Assembly: GCA_902595105.1 (NCBI GenBank)
Contig: CACJPA010000002.1
Location: 18,368 to 82,367, forward strand
Direction of reading: 5' to 3'
DNA from: an uncultured Pelagibacteraceae bacterium
GTDB lineage: Bacteria > Pseudomonadota > Alphaproteobacteria > Pelagibacterales > Pelagibacteraceae
DNA length: 64,000 nt
Under the pieces are notes generated by a model. It searched no databases. It was given only the letters and a program-made list of their open reading frames with translations, and had not been told where the DNA came from. Numbering within the stretch: the stretch's first letter is position 1; every line of letters begins with the position of its first letter. Positions 29,356-38,694 of this stretch are shown in pieces. The translations under genes were made by a program, and so were the position numbers.

Positions 29356-30261
29356 ATGTTAGAGTTAAGAAATCCAAAACTTGCTATCCCAATTGTACTC
29401 TTTGCTGGCATGTTATGGTCATTTGGACCTCTGGTAGTTAGATATATGGATAGTCCTAATCTTGCTCCTTGGCAGTATATATTCGGAAGAGGTTTAACTA
29501 TTTTTATACTACTTAATCTTTACTTATTTTTTGAAGAGGGAAAAAACTTCTATAAAAATTACTATAAAATAGGAATATCGGGAATAGTGGGTGGCTCAGG
29601 CCTTGGAGTTGCAATGATCACCTTCATTTATTCAATAACAAATACTAGTGCAGCTGTTACTTTGCTTTGTTTAGCTGCAATGCCTTTTTTTACTGCTCTT
29701 TTAGCATTTTTATTTCTTAGAGAACGAATTTCACTTAATGTTTGGATATCAATCATAATTGCCTCTGCTGGTATATTGATAATGGCAATTGGTAATACAG
29801 GCGAGAAATCTTTAATAGGTTTTGTATTTGGACTAACTTCTTCAATAGGTTTTTCAGTTTTTTCAGTTTCACTAAGATGGAGAAAAGAGACTCCTAAATT
29901 TACAACAGTTGCTTTTGCAGGCTTGTTTTGTTTTGTATTTGCATCAATTATGATTTTATCTACTGGACAAGTATTTTTCTCTACAAGTTATAATAGTTCT
30001 TTATTTTCACTTCATGGGTTTTTAGTTTGTTCAGGATTAATTTTATATTCAATTGGTTCAAAAGCTATACCTGCTGCAGAATTGACATTGTTATCTTTAA
30101 CAGAAGTAGTTGGTGGAATATTTTGGGTTTGGTTACCAATTTTAGGAATTAACGAAGTACCATCAACAAATACGATTATTGGAGGTTTTTTCCTTTTTGT
30201 ATCTTTATTCTACTACAGCTTAATTATGAGATGGAATAAACGTTTTATAGCACTGAATTAA
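29356..30261 (+). CDS. EamA/DMT family transporter
   Basis: 10-TM DMT pattern; 6 bp upstream of creatinase gene. Confidence 0.82.
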   Translation: MLELRNPKLAIPIVLFAGMLWSFGPLVVRYMDSPNLAPWQYIFGRGLTIFILLNLYLFFEEGKNFYKNYYKIGISGIVGGSGLGVAMITFIYSITNTSAAVTLLCLAAMPFFTALLAFLFLRERISLNVWISIIIASAGILIMAIGNTGEKSLIGFVFGLTSSIGFSVFSVSLRWRKETPKFTTVAFAGLFCFVFASIMILSTGQVFFSTSYNSSLFSLHGFLVCSGLILYSIGSKAIPAAELTLLSLTEVVGGIFWVWLPILGINEVPSTNTIIGGFFLFVSLFYYSLIMRWNKRFIALN

Positions 30262-30267
30262 ATTTTT

Positions 30268-31485
30268 ATGGAACGACCGGATTTTTTTGAACTTAAAAAT
30301 GGTAAAAAAGTAAAACTACCATTTACAGATAAAGAATATAACGATCGAGTAAGTAAACTTAGATCTGTGATGGATAAAAATAATTTAGATATGGTTATTT
30401 TAACATCCATGCATAACGTTGCATATTACACTGGATTTATTTATTGCTCTTTTGGTAGACCATACGGATGTGTGATCACTCAAAACAAAATTTCAACAAT
30501 TTCAGCTAACATTGATGCAAGTCAACCATGGCGTAGATCTCATTGTGATAACGTAATTTATACTGATTGGAAAAGGGATAATTTTTTAAGAGCCATTGTT
30601 TCAATTATTGGAAGAGATGATCCACCAAAAAATATTGGAATTGAAAATGATCATGTCACATTAGATATGCGAGAAAAAATAGGATCTATCTTTACTTTCT
30701 CTGTATTTAGCGATGTTTCAAAAGATCTAATGAAACTTAGAATGATTAAATCTGACGAAGAAATTGACATCATTAGAAATGGCGCAAGAATTGCAGATAT
30801 TGGTGGTGAGGAAATAGTTAAAAATATTAGAGAAGATAATACAGAAATTGAAGTGGCAATAGCAGCAAGAGATAGAATGGAAAGAGAGATTGTAAAAAGC
30901 TATCCTGGTGCAGAGTACATGGACACTTGGGTATGGTTTCAATCTGGTATTAATACTGATGGAGCTCATAATCCAAAGACAAATAGAAAATTAGTTAAAG
31001 GAGATATTTTATCTTTAAATACATTTCCGATGATCTCTGGATATTATACTGCACTAGAGCGGACTTTATTTTTAGATCATACTGATGATGCTTCACTTAA
31101 AGCATGGGAGGCAAATGTTAAAGTTCACAAACGTGGATTAGAATTAATTAAACCAGGTGTTAAGTGTTCTGATATTTGCCATGAACTAAATGAATTATTT
31201 GCCGAGCTTGGTTATCTTCAGTATCGAACTTTTGGTTATGGACATTCATTTGGTATGCTTTCACATTTTTATGGAAGAGAAGCTGGTTTAGAATTAAGAG
31301 AAGATATTGATACTGTTCTTGAGAAAAATATGGTCGTGTCTATGGAGCCAATGATAATGATCCCAGAGGGCAATCCTGGTGCAGGTGGATATAGAGAACA
31401 CGATATTTTGGTGATTGGCAAAGATGCAACAGAAAATATTACAAAATTTCCTTTCGGCCCTGAGCATAATATTATAAAAAACTAA
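30268..31485 (+). CDS. Creatinase (M24 family, creatine amidinohydrolase-like)
   Basis: YTGFIYCSFGRPYGCVIT, ISANIDASQPWRR, MDTWVWFQSGINTDGAHNP, FPMISGYYTALERTLFLDH, FGYGHSFGMLSHFYGREAGLELREDIDTVLEKNMVVSMEPMIM, GGYREHDIL closely resemble Pseudomonas creatinase from memory. Confidence 0.87.
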   Translation: MERPDFFELKNGKKVKLPFTDKEYNDRVSKLRSVMDKNNLDMVILTSMHNVAYYTGFIYCSFGRPYGCVITQNKISTISANIDASQPWRRSHCDNVIYTDWKRDNFLRAIVSIIGRDDPPKNIGIENDHVTLDMREKIGSIFTFSVFSDVSKDLMKLRMIKSDEEIDIIRNGARIADIGGEEIVKNIREDNTEIEVAIAARDRMEREIVKSYPGAEYMDTWVWFQSGINTDGAHNPKTNRKLVKGDILSLNTFPMISGYYTALERTLFLDHTDDASLKAWEANVKVHKRGLELIKPGVKCSDICHELNELFAELGYLQYRTFGYGHSFGMLSHFYGREAGLELREDIDTVLEKNMVVSMEPMIMIPEGNPGAGGYREHDILVIGKDATENITKFPFGPEHNIIKN

Positions 31486-31490
31486 TTTTT

Positions 31491-32606
31491 ATGAGCGAGA
31501 ATAAAGCTATTGTTAATAGTTGGAATGAGTGGGATCCGTTAAAACATGTGATTGTTGGAAGAGCGGATGGTACTTGTATACCAGCACCAGAACCAGCATT
31601 AGATGCAAAAGTTCCAGAAGACAGTGATATGCGAGGTCAGTTTGGACCAAGAACAAAAGACACCGTCGATAAAGCAAATGAATTATTAGATAACTTTTCA
31701 AACATGCTTGAAAAAAGAGGCATTAAAGTTGATCGACCAACACCAATAGATTTTAATCAAAAAACATCCACACCAGATTGGGAAGCTGAAACAATGTTTG
31801 GTTGCATGCCTCCAAGAGATGTTTTGTTGACAGTAGGAAATGAAATTTTAGAAGCAACAATGAGTTACCGATGTCGTTGGTTTGAATACTTATGTTATCG
31901 ACCACTACTTAAAGATTATTACAATCAAGATCCTAACATGAGACACGAGTCTGCTCCAAAACCAAGATTAACGGATGCAGATTACAGAAAAGATTATTTA
32001 TCAGATAAAATTGGTGTTCAAAGAAGACTAGAGTGGACTGAGAAAAAATACTTTGTAACTACTGAAGAAGAACCATTATTTGATGCAGCAGACGTATTAA
32101 GATTTGGAAAAGACTTAGTTGTTCAACATGGATTTACAACTAATTTAAAAGGAATTGATTGGCTAAAGAGACATTATAAAGATCACAGAGTTCACGCAGT
32201 TAACTTTCCAGGTGATCCTTATCCAATTCATATTGATGCTACTTTTACTCCAATTAAAGAGGGTTTAATTATCAATAACCCACAAAGAAGACTTCCTAAG
32301 GAACAAAGAAAACTTTTTGAAGATAATGGTTGGGAAATTGTAGATAGTGCACAACCAGCACATAACGAACCACCTCCATTATGTTATTCATCAACTTGGC
32401 TATCAATGAATGTTTTAGTTTTGGATCCTAAAACTGTGTGTGTGGAAAAAAGCGAAAAATATCAAGCTGAACAATTAGATAAATTAGGAATGGAAGTTAT
32501 ACCTGTAGAACTTAGAGATGCCTACGCTTTTGGTGGTGGTTTACATTGTTGTACTGCAGATGTTTACCGAGAAGGTGAGCTTAAAGATTACTTTCCAAAA
32601 CAATAA
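31491..32606 (+). CDS. Glycine amidinotransferase (AGAT-like)
   Basis: VNSWNEWDPLKHVIVGRADGT, FDAADVLRFGKDLVVQ, PIHIDATFTPI, AYAFGGGLHCCTADV catalytic Asp/His/Cys set. Confidence 0.92.
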   Translation: MSENKAIVNSWNEWDPLKHVIVGRADGTCIPAPEPALDAKVPEDSDMRGQFGPRTKDTVDKANELLDNFSNMLEKRGIKVDRPTPIDFNQKTSTPDWEAETMFGCMPPRDVLLTVGNEILEATMSYRCRWFEYLCYRPLLKDYYNQDPNMRHESAPKPRLTDADYRKDYLSDKIGVQRRLEWTEKKYFVTTEEEPLFDAADVLRFGKDLVVQHGFTTNLKGIDWLKRHYKDHRVHAVNFPGDPYPIHIDATFTPIKEGLIINNPQRRLPKEQRKLFEDNGWEIVDSAQPAHNEPPPLCYSSTWLSMNVLVLDPKTVCVEKSEKYQAEQLDKLGMEVIPVELRDAYAFGGGLHCCTADVYREGELKDYFPKQ

Positions 32607-32608
32607 TT

Positions 32609-33658
32609 ATGGCAAAAATCAAAATAAAAAGAGAGCGAGTTAAATTCGCTTCCGATAATGTTGCTGGTGCCTGTCCTGAGGTATTAGATGCAATTTTAAA
32701 AGCCAATGAAGGAGATAGTACTCCTTATGGTAATGATCCAATATCAACAGAATTACAAGACAAGTTTTCAGAAATATTTGAAAAAGAAGTAATTGTTTTT
32801 CCTACTGCCTCAGGTACTGCGGCTAATGCATTAGCATTATCTACAATGACACCTTCTTATGGAAACATTTATTGTCATAAGATGTCTCATATAAATACTG
32901 ATGAATGTGGTGCACCTGAATTTTATACAGGAGGGGGAAAGTTAGTTACTTTAAATGGAGTTATGGGAAAAATAACTGCAGAGGAATTGGATCAATCGAT
33001 AGGTGGAAAAGGGATTGTTCATCATACACAACCTTCATCAGTTAGTATTACTCAGGTTTGTGAAACAGGTGAGGTTTATCAATTAGATGAAATTAAAAAA
33101 ATTGCAGAAATCACTCATAAACATAATTTAAATTTTCATATGGATGGAGCAAGATTTGCTAATGCATTGGTTTCTTTAGATGTAACTCCAGCAGAAATGA
33201 CATGGAAATCTGGGGTTGATGTATTGTCATTTGGAGCAACTAAAAATGGATGTTTAGCAGCTGAAGCAATTATATTTTTTAAGAAAGAATTGGTAGGGGA
33301 CATTGCTTTTTTAATGAAAAGAGCAGGGCATTTATTGTCTAAAATGCGTTTTGTCTCTGCACAACTCGATGCATATATATCAAATGATGTTTGGTTGAGA
33401 AATGCAAAGCATGCAAATAAAATGGGTAAAAAATTAAGTGAAGGGTTAAGTAAGCATAACGATATTGAAATTGCTTACCCAACTGAAGCAAATGAAGTAT
33501 TTGCAAAGTTCCCAAGAGAAAAAATAGAACATCTAAATTCTGAAGGTTATAAAATGAATGAAGAAGAATTAGATGGAAAAGCGGTGAGATTAGTTGCTGC
33601 TTGGAATACTAAAGATAGTGATGTTGATGAATTGTTAAATTCAATTAAAGCTAACTAG
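32609..33658 (+). CDS. Threonine aldolase / beta-eliminating lyase family
   Basis: FASDNVAGACPEVLDAI, YGNDPIS, HMDGARFANALV, SFGATKNGCLAAEA PLP lysine region. Confidence 0.92.
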   Translation: MAKIKIKRERVKFASDNVAGACPEVLDAILKANEGDSTPYGNDPISTELQDKFSEIFEKEVIVFPTASGTAANALALSTMTPSYGNIYCHKMSHINTDECGAPEFYTGGGKLVTLNGVMGKITAEELDQSIGGKGIVHHTQPSSVSITQVCETGEVYQLDEIKKIAEITHKHNLNFHMDGARFANALVSLDVTPAEMTWKSGVDVLSFGATKNGCLAAEAIIFFKKELVGDIAFLMKRAGHLLSKMRFVSAQLDAYISNDVWLRNAKHANKMGKKLSEGLSKHNDIEIAYPTEANEVFAKFPREKIEHLNSEGYKMNEEELDGKAVRLVAAWNTKDSDVDELLNSIKAN

Positions 33659-33878
33659 GATTTTCTTTTAAAAACTCAATATATTTTATTACTTCTTCAA
33701 ACTGTTCGTCAGGAATATCTTTGTAACTCGCATTAAATTTGCTTTTCACACAGATAGCAACATGAGCATAGGGGTTTCTTCCTTTAGGGTGATTTGGGTG
33801 GTCAGGTAACTGTCCCACCAAATAATCGCCAGCTTCCTGTATGATTTTCCAGAGTTTACTTGTATTTTCTTTGTTCAT
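33651..33878 (-). CDS. Small conserved-looking hypothetical protein (75 aa)
   Basis: Convergent, 8 bp overlap with threonine aldolase gene; YKDIPDEQFEEVIKYIEFLKENP resembles a phage ORF6C/P22AR-C-type tail. Confidence 0.6.
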   Translation of the reverse strand: MNKENTSKLWKIIQEAGDYLVGQLPDHPNHPKGRNPYAHVAICVKSKFNASYKDIPDEQFEEVIKYIEFLKENPS

Positions 33879-33929
33879 TTCTATAAATTCTTTTTTCTAT
33901 ATTTAATATTCTACTTTAAATTTATTTTT

Positions 33930-34904
33930 TTAAATAGATTTATCGAATTGTTGATTTCTAAAATACTTTCGGTATTCGGAAGGTGTTTTATTGTAAATTT
34001 TTTTGAATGAATTAATAAATACAGAATTATAGTTAAATCCAGCAATGCTTGATATTTCGTTAATTTTGCGATCATCATAGAAAAGAAGATTTCTAGCAAA
34101 TTTAATTCTTAAATTAACATAAAATTTAATTGGTGACATTTTATATAAATTATAAAACTTACGCTCTAATGTTCTTAAAGATATATTAAGTTTTTTTGCT
34201 ATCTCAGTGATTTTGATTGGTGTTTCTATATTTTTTTCCATTATTAAAATTGATTTTTGGCAAATATTATTTTTTGATAGATTAAAATTTTCATTTTTTT
34301 GCAACGTTGATTTTTCTCTGGGTCTATAAATTAAAGCTTCTGAAATTTCATCAGAATAACTTTTTCCTTTAATTCTCTTAATACATTCAAGTATTAAATC
34401 TAGAGTAGATATTCCACCCGCAGCAAACATTAGTCCATTTGAATTAATGGTATAAATGTTTTCTACAATTTTGATATCTGGATATCTTTCTATAAAATTA
34501 CTTTTAGTTTCCCAATGTGTACAAACAATAGTTTCTTTATTAATTAAACCAGATTCAGCAATTATAAAAACTCCAGTATCAACTGCTATTATTTTAGATG
34601 AATTTTTATGAGCTGTTCTTAATTTGGAAAATAATTTTTTTGATTTTTTTTGTATTGGCAAATTTCCACCGATCAGAATTATAAAATCTGGATTTTTAAT
34701 AGCTTCTAATCCACCATCAGCTTTCCACCACTGGCCATTGCTTGATCTAACTTTTTTTGAATCAATTGTTATAAGTCTACTTTTAAAAATCTCATTAATT
34801 CTGTATTGGTTAGTTATTCTTAGTGCTTCTTGTATTAAAACTAGCGAGTTGGATGGAAATTCTGGTTGAAGAATAATATCAAATGAAAATGTTTTTTTTC
34901 CCAT
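33930..34904 (-). CDS. GlxA-family AraC transcriptional regulator (DJ-1/PfpI-like domain plus HTH)
   Basis: N-terminal GATase1-like domain, ITEIAKKLNISLRTLERKFYNLYKMSPIKFYVNLRIKFARNLL and INEISSIAGFNYNSVFINSFKKIYNKTPSEYRK double HTH. Confidence 0.92.
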   Translation of the reverse strand: MGKKTFSFDIILQPEFPSNSLVLIQEALRITNQYRINEIFKSRLITIDSKKVRSSNGQWWKADGGLEAIKNPDFIILIGGNLPIQKKSKKLFSKLRTAHKNSSKIIAVDTGVFIIAESGLINKETIVCTHWETKSNFIERYPDIKIVENIYTINSNGLMFAAGGISTLDLILECIKRIKGKSYSDEISEALIYRPREKSTLQKNENFNLSKNNICQKSILIMEKNIETPIKITEIAKKLNISLRTLERKFYNLYKMSPIKFYVNLRIKFARNLLFYDDRKINEISSIAGFNYNSVFINSFKKIYNKTPSEYRKYFRNQQFDKSI

Positions 34905-34934
34905 CTTATTAATTTATAAAAAAGTTAATTATTA

Positions 34935-34962
34935 ACGACACAATTTTATTCATTTATGACAC
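34935..34962 (+). promoter_or_regulatory. Putative AraC-type operator: direct repeat ACGACAC / ATGACAC spaced 21 bp
   Basis: ACGACAC at 34935-34941 and ATGACAC at 34956-34962; additional inverted copy (aaacgacaaa on minus) at 35021-35030, in the divergent regulator/transporter gap. Confidence 0.4.
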
Positions 34963-35097
34963 TATCATAAAATTAATCATATATTATAACAATTTTTTTT
35001 TTGTCTATAAATATTATTAATTTGTCGTTTTAAATAGTTAATTTATTTAAAATTATTGAGACAATATTAGAAAAAAAAACAATAGAGAGGGAATAAT

Positions 35098-36096
35098 ATG
35101 ATTAAACTTTTAAATAATATCTGCAAAATAGCAGTTATTTTTTTACTAACAGTTTCATCTTCATTTGCTGCAGATAAGGTTAAATTAAGATTAAATTGGA
35201 TGTACTATGGATCACATGCTGGATTTGCATTAGGTTTTGTTGATGGAACTTATGCGAAATATGGTATTGATTTGGATATTAGGTCTGGTAATGGATCAAG
35301 TTCTGCACACAGACTAGTAGCTAATAAAGATAGTCACTTTTCTTATGGTTCATGCGGAGCTATGACAGATCTTGTATCAAAAGGAGCACCACTAAAATCT
35401 ATTGGTGTAATTGATGCTATGGGAACAGAAGCAGTTCTAGTTAGACCTGATGCTGGAGTTAAGACAATTAAAGATTTAAAAGGAAAAAAAATATTAACAA
35501 CAGCTAATGCTGGAGTAAATACTTTTTTCCCTATTGTTTTAAAAAATGCTGGTCTTAAGGAATCGGATGTTAATATAACAGTTGTTCCAGATGGTGCTCT
35601 TGTATCAAGTTACTTACAAGCTAGTGGTGGTTCTGTAGGAATTTTAGGTGGATTAGATGATAAGCCAGCTGAAATTAAAGCCAATGGTGGAGCTCAACCA
35701 GTAGCTTTTCCTTACTCTGATTATGGAGTAAATCAAGTTGGATATTGTATAGGCGCTCACAATGATACAATCAAAAATAATGCTGATGTAGCAAAAAGAT
35801 TTATGAAAGCTACGGTTGAAGCTTATGCTAAAGCAGAAAAAAATCCGGACTCTGCAGTAGACGCAATTGCTGATATTGTTGGTGGTTCGATGGCTGAAGA
35901 TGCTGGTAAAGCTCAATCAAGAGAAGTATTAGATGTAACTTTGGGAATATTATATTCTGGAGCTAACAAGGATAAAGTTCTTGGTTTAAATGTACCTTCT
36001 GATTGGGAGAGCATGGTTAAATTGATGAAAGAATATAATGACTTAGACAAAAATGCTAAGGCATCTGACTTTTATACTAATCAGTTCATAAATTAA
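35098..36096 (+). CDS. ABC transporter substrate-binding protein (NMT1/THI5/SsuA-like)
   Basis: Signal peptide, KLRLNWMYYGSHAGFALGFVDGTYAKYGIDLDIRSGNGSS; followed by ATPase and permease. Confidence 0.88.
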   Translation: MIKLLNNICKIAVIFLLTVSSSFAADKVKLRLNWMYYGSHAGFALGFVDGTYAKYGIDLDIRSGNGSSSAHRLVANKDSHFSYGSCGAMTDLVSKGAPLKSIGVIDAMGTEAVLVRPDAGVKTIKDLKGKKILTTANAGVNTFFPIVLKNAGLKESDVNITVVPDGALVSSYLQASGGSVGILGGLDDKPAEIKANGGAQPVAFPYSDYGVNQVGYCIGAHNDTIKNNADVAKRFMKATVEAYAKAEKNPDSAVDAIADIVGGSMAEDAGKAQSREVLDVTLGILYSGANKDKVLGLNVPSDWESMVKLMKEYNDLDKNAKASDFYTNQFIN

Positions 36097-36111
36097 TTAA
36101 CACATTTAATC

Positions 36112-36147
36112 ACTAGCCGAGTATATATAATATTCGGCTAGTTTTAA
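36112..36147 (+). terminator. Hairpin between substrate-binding protein and ATPase genes (terminator/attenuator)
   Basis: ACTAGCCGA-13 nt-TCGGCTAGT followed by TTTAAATTTTT. Confidence 0.75.
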
Positions 36148-36157
36148 ATTTTTATAA

Positions 36158-36925
36158 ATGAAAAATTTCATAGAAGTAACAGAATTAAAAAAAGTATTTG
36201 GAAGCGGTGAAGATGAAGTTCATGCTTTTGGACCTGCAACTATAAATATTAATTCTGGAGAATTTGTTTCAGTTTTAGGACCATCTGGGTGTGGAAAATC
36301 AACTCTAATGCTTATGGTTGCTGGATTATTAGATTCAACAAGTGGAAAAGTAGAATTTGAAAAAAAACTTGTAAATGGACCTAAGACAGATATTGGAATA
36401 ATGTTTCAAGATAATACCCTAGTTCCATGGCGAACCGTTAAGGGCAACATTGAACTACAACTAGAGTTAAGAGGGCTTAATCTTAAAGATTATCAAGAAC
36501 AAATTAATAATATTTTAAAGTCTGTAAATTTAGATGATTTTGCAGATAGATTTCCCAATGAATTATCAGGAGGCATGCAGCAACGAGCTGCTTTTTGTCA
36601 AGCAATGATACATGACCCAAAAATAATTTTACTTGATGAACCTTTGGGTAAGTTAGATGCAATGACTAGAGAAAAAATTAGAGCAGATTTTCAAAAATTA
36701 TGGATGGTTAAAAAACCAACAGTTATATTTGTTACTCATTCTATTGAGGAAGCAGTACAGCTATCTAACAGGGTCATTTTGATTACACCAAGACCTGGTA
36801 AAATTGATAGAGAAATAAAAATAGACCTTCCATATCCAAGAGATTTAAACGTTAAAAGATCACCTAAATTTGCTGAATACGTGAATTCAATACAAGAAGT
36901 TTTCCATAAATATGGAGTAATTTAG
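36158..36925 (+). CDS. ABC transporter ATP-binding protein (nitrate/sulfonate/taurine type)
   Basis: Walker A GPSGCGKST, LSGGMQQRAAFCQAM, LLDEPLGKLDAMTRE. Confidence 0.92.
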   Translation: MKNFIEVTELKKVFGSGEDEVHAFGPATININSGEFVSVLGPSGCGKSTLMLMVAGLLDSTSGKVEFEKKLVNGPKTDIGIMFQDNTLVPWRTVKGNIELQLELRGLNLKDYQEQINNILKSVNLDDFADRFPNELSGGMQQRAAFCQAMIHDPKIILLDEPLGKLDAMTREKIRADFQKLWMVKKPTVIFVTHSIEEAVQLSNRVILITPRPGKIDREIKIDLPYPRDLNVKRSPKFAEYVNSIQEVFHKYGVI

Positions 36926-36940
36926 AGATTAATATTAAAG

Positions 36941-37720
36941 ATGAAAAAATTTATTAAATGGGTCTTCAGCGGATGGATGTTGATTTTATTTTTTATAGGT
37001 TTTTTTTTGTTTTGGGAATATTCTATACCCTTATTTGATATACCAAGATATATTTTACCATCTCCCTCAGAAATTGTTTTAAAAGGCTCTGCTGATTTAG
37101 ATAAACTAATTTATTATACAGGTGTAACTGCTCTGGAAACTGTCCTTGGCTATATTATAGCTTTAATTTTAGGCGTAGGTTTTGGAATAGCTATTTCTTT
37201 TTCTTCTATATTAAGAAGAACTTTATATCCTTTTTTTGTTAGTATCGAGATGACACCCAAAATAGCCTTTGCGCCACTATTTATATCTTGGTTTGGCTTC
37301 GGTTTAATGCCTAAAGTAATTATTGTAGTCTTAGTTTGTTTCTTTCCCATAGTATTAAATGCAATTTTAGCATTTAATTCATTAAGTAATGAACTTACTC
37401 TATTTTATCAATCTACTGGCGCAAGTAGATTGAAAACATTCTTTTCAATTCGTTTGCCAGCTGCTTTACCTCAATGTTTTGTTGGTTTTAAATATGCGGC
37501 AATAAATGCAACAGTGGGAGCAACAATAGCAGAATTTATTGGATCAGATAAAGGACTTGGTTTTTACATCTCTATCGTAACAGGGAATATGAGACCAGAT
37601 TTAGCTTTTGCAGGAATATTTTTCTTAACAGTTCTAGGCTTAACAATATTTGGTTTTGTTACAATGATGGAAAAAATATTAATACCTTGGCATATATCAA
37701 TGAAAAGAATTAATAAGTAA
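36941..37720 (+). CDS. ABC transporter permease (nitrate/sulfonate/taurine type)
   Basis: SsuC-like TM pattern; GFKYAAINATVGATIAEFIGSDKGLGFYI. Confidence 0.9.
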   Translation: MKKFIKWVFSGWMLILFFIGFFLFWEYSIPLFDIPRYILPSPSEIVLKGSADLDKLIYYTGVTALETVLGYIIALILGVGFGIAISFSSILRRTLYPFFVSIEMTPKIAFAPLFISWFGFGLMPKVIIVVLVCFFPIVLNAILAFNSLSNELTLFYQSTGASRLKTFFSIRLPAALPQCFVGFKYAAINATVGATIAEFIGSDKGLGFYISIVTGNMRPDLAFAGIFFLTVLGLTIFGFVTMMEKILIPWHISMKRINK

Positions 37721-37731
37721 GGAGTGTAATT

Positions 37732-38694
37732 ATGGATTATGAAAATTTGAAAAAAAAACTAGAAGGTTGTTATGTAACTGTTCCAACTCCTTTTAAAGAT
37801 ATAGAAAATTTACCTTTAAACTTTGATGCACTTAAAGATTATGTAGAGTTTTTATTGGGTAATGGTTTAAATAATGAGAATTGTACATTACTTTTTGGTG
37901 GAGCAGCTGGTGATTTTTCAGCAATGAGTTTTGATGAGAGGTTATCTTTAGCTAAAGAAAGTGCAAAAATAGTAAATGGAAGAACACCAATAGCTTTAGG
38001 AGGTCAAACAACGAATACTCAAGAATTAGAAAAACTTGCAAATGTAGCTAAAGATTTTGGCTATGATTTTCTTCAAGTTTCCTGTCCTTTTTACTTCAAA
38101 CATACTGAAGATGATTTTATTGAATATGTGAGAGCAGCATCTAGTGCAGCGGAAGGTGGACCGGGTATAATTTTATATAATACTTTTTGGACTTCAACTA
38201 GCGTTTCTAATCAACTTATTGAAAAAATAAAAGATCTTCCTAATATTGTTGGATTAAAGTGGGCAACACCACGAACTGATGCAATGGAATTTGAAGATGT
38301 AACTTCAACTTATTCTAGTAGGTTTACAATAATTGATAATAATTTATTTTTTCCTTACTCAGCAATGAAGCCATTAAATGCAAAAGCTTTTGAAGTTCAT
38401 ATGTGTAACTTTTGGCCAGAGTGGGGAGCAAAATTAATTAATGAGGTTAAAAAGAAAAATTTTGAAGAAATTGCCAGAATGATGGTTGAAGAAGCTATGC
38501 CTTTTTATAAACTTTGGGTCGAAATTGAAACTGATTATACATCTGGGGATGGTTATTTAGATAAACTTTGCATGGAATTAGTCGGGCTTCCATCAAGTAG
38601 ATGTAGGCCACCAACAAGAGATATGCGTGAAAAATATAGGCAAAAAACTCTTGATTATATGAAAAAAATTAAAGTTCCTCATTTAAAGTTTTAA
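37732..38694 (+). CDS. Dihydrodipicolinate synthase / N-acetylneuraminate lyase family protein
   Basis: GCYVTVPTPFKD, LFGGAAGDFSAMSFDERLSLA, ILYNTFW tyrosine, IVGLKWATP Schiff-base lysine. Confidence 0.88.
   Translation: MDYENLKKKLEGCYVTVPTPFKDIENLPLNFDALKDYVEFLLGNGLNNENCTLLFGGAAGDFSAMSFDERLSLAKESAKIVNGRTPIALGGQTTNTQELEKLANVAKDFGYDFLQVSCPFYFKHTEDDFIEYVRAASSAAEGGPGIILYNTFWTSTSVSNQLIEKIKDLPNIVGLKWATPRTDAMEFEDVTSTYSSRFTIIDNNLFFPYSAMKPLNAKAFEVHMCNFWPEWGAKLINEVKKKNFEEIARMMVEEAMPFYKLWVEIETDYTSGDGYLDKLCMELVGLPSSRCRPPTRDMREKYRQKTLDYMKKIKVPHLKF

Noticed and set aside
30268-31485. Alternative call of ectoine hydrolase (DoeA) or Xaa-Pro peptidase for the M24 protein
   Set aside because: The long conserved segments match remembered creatinase sequence far better, and the adjacent gene is an amidinotransferase; ectoine genes are not adjacent.
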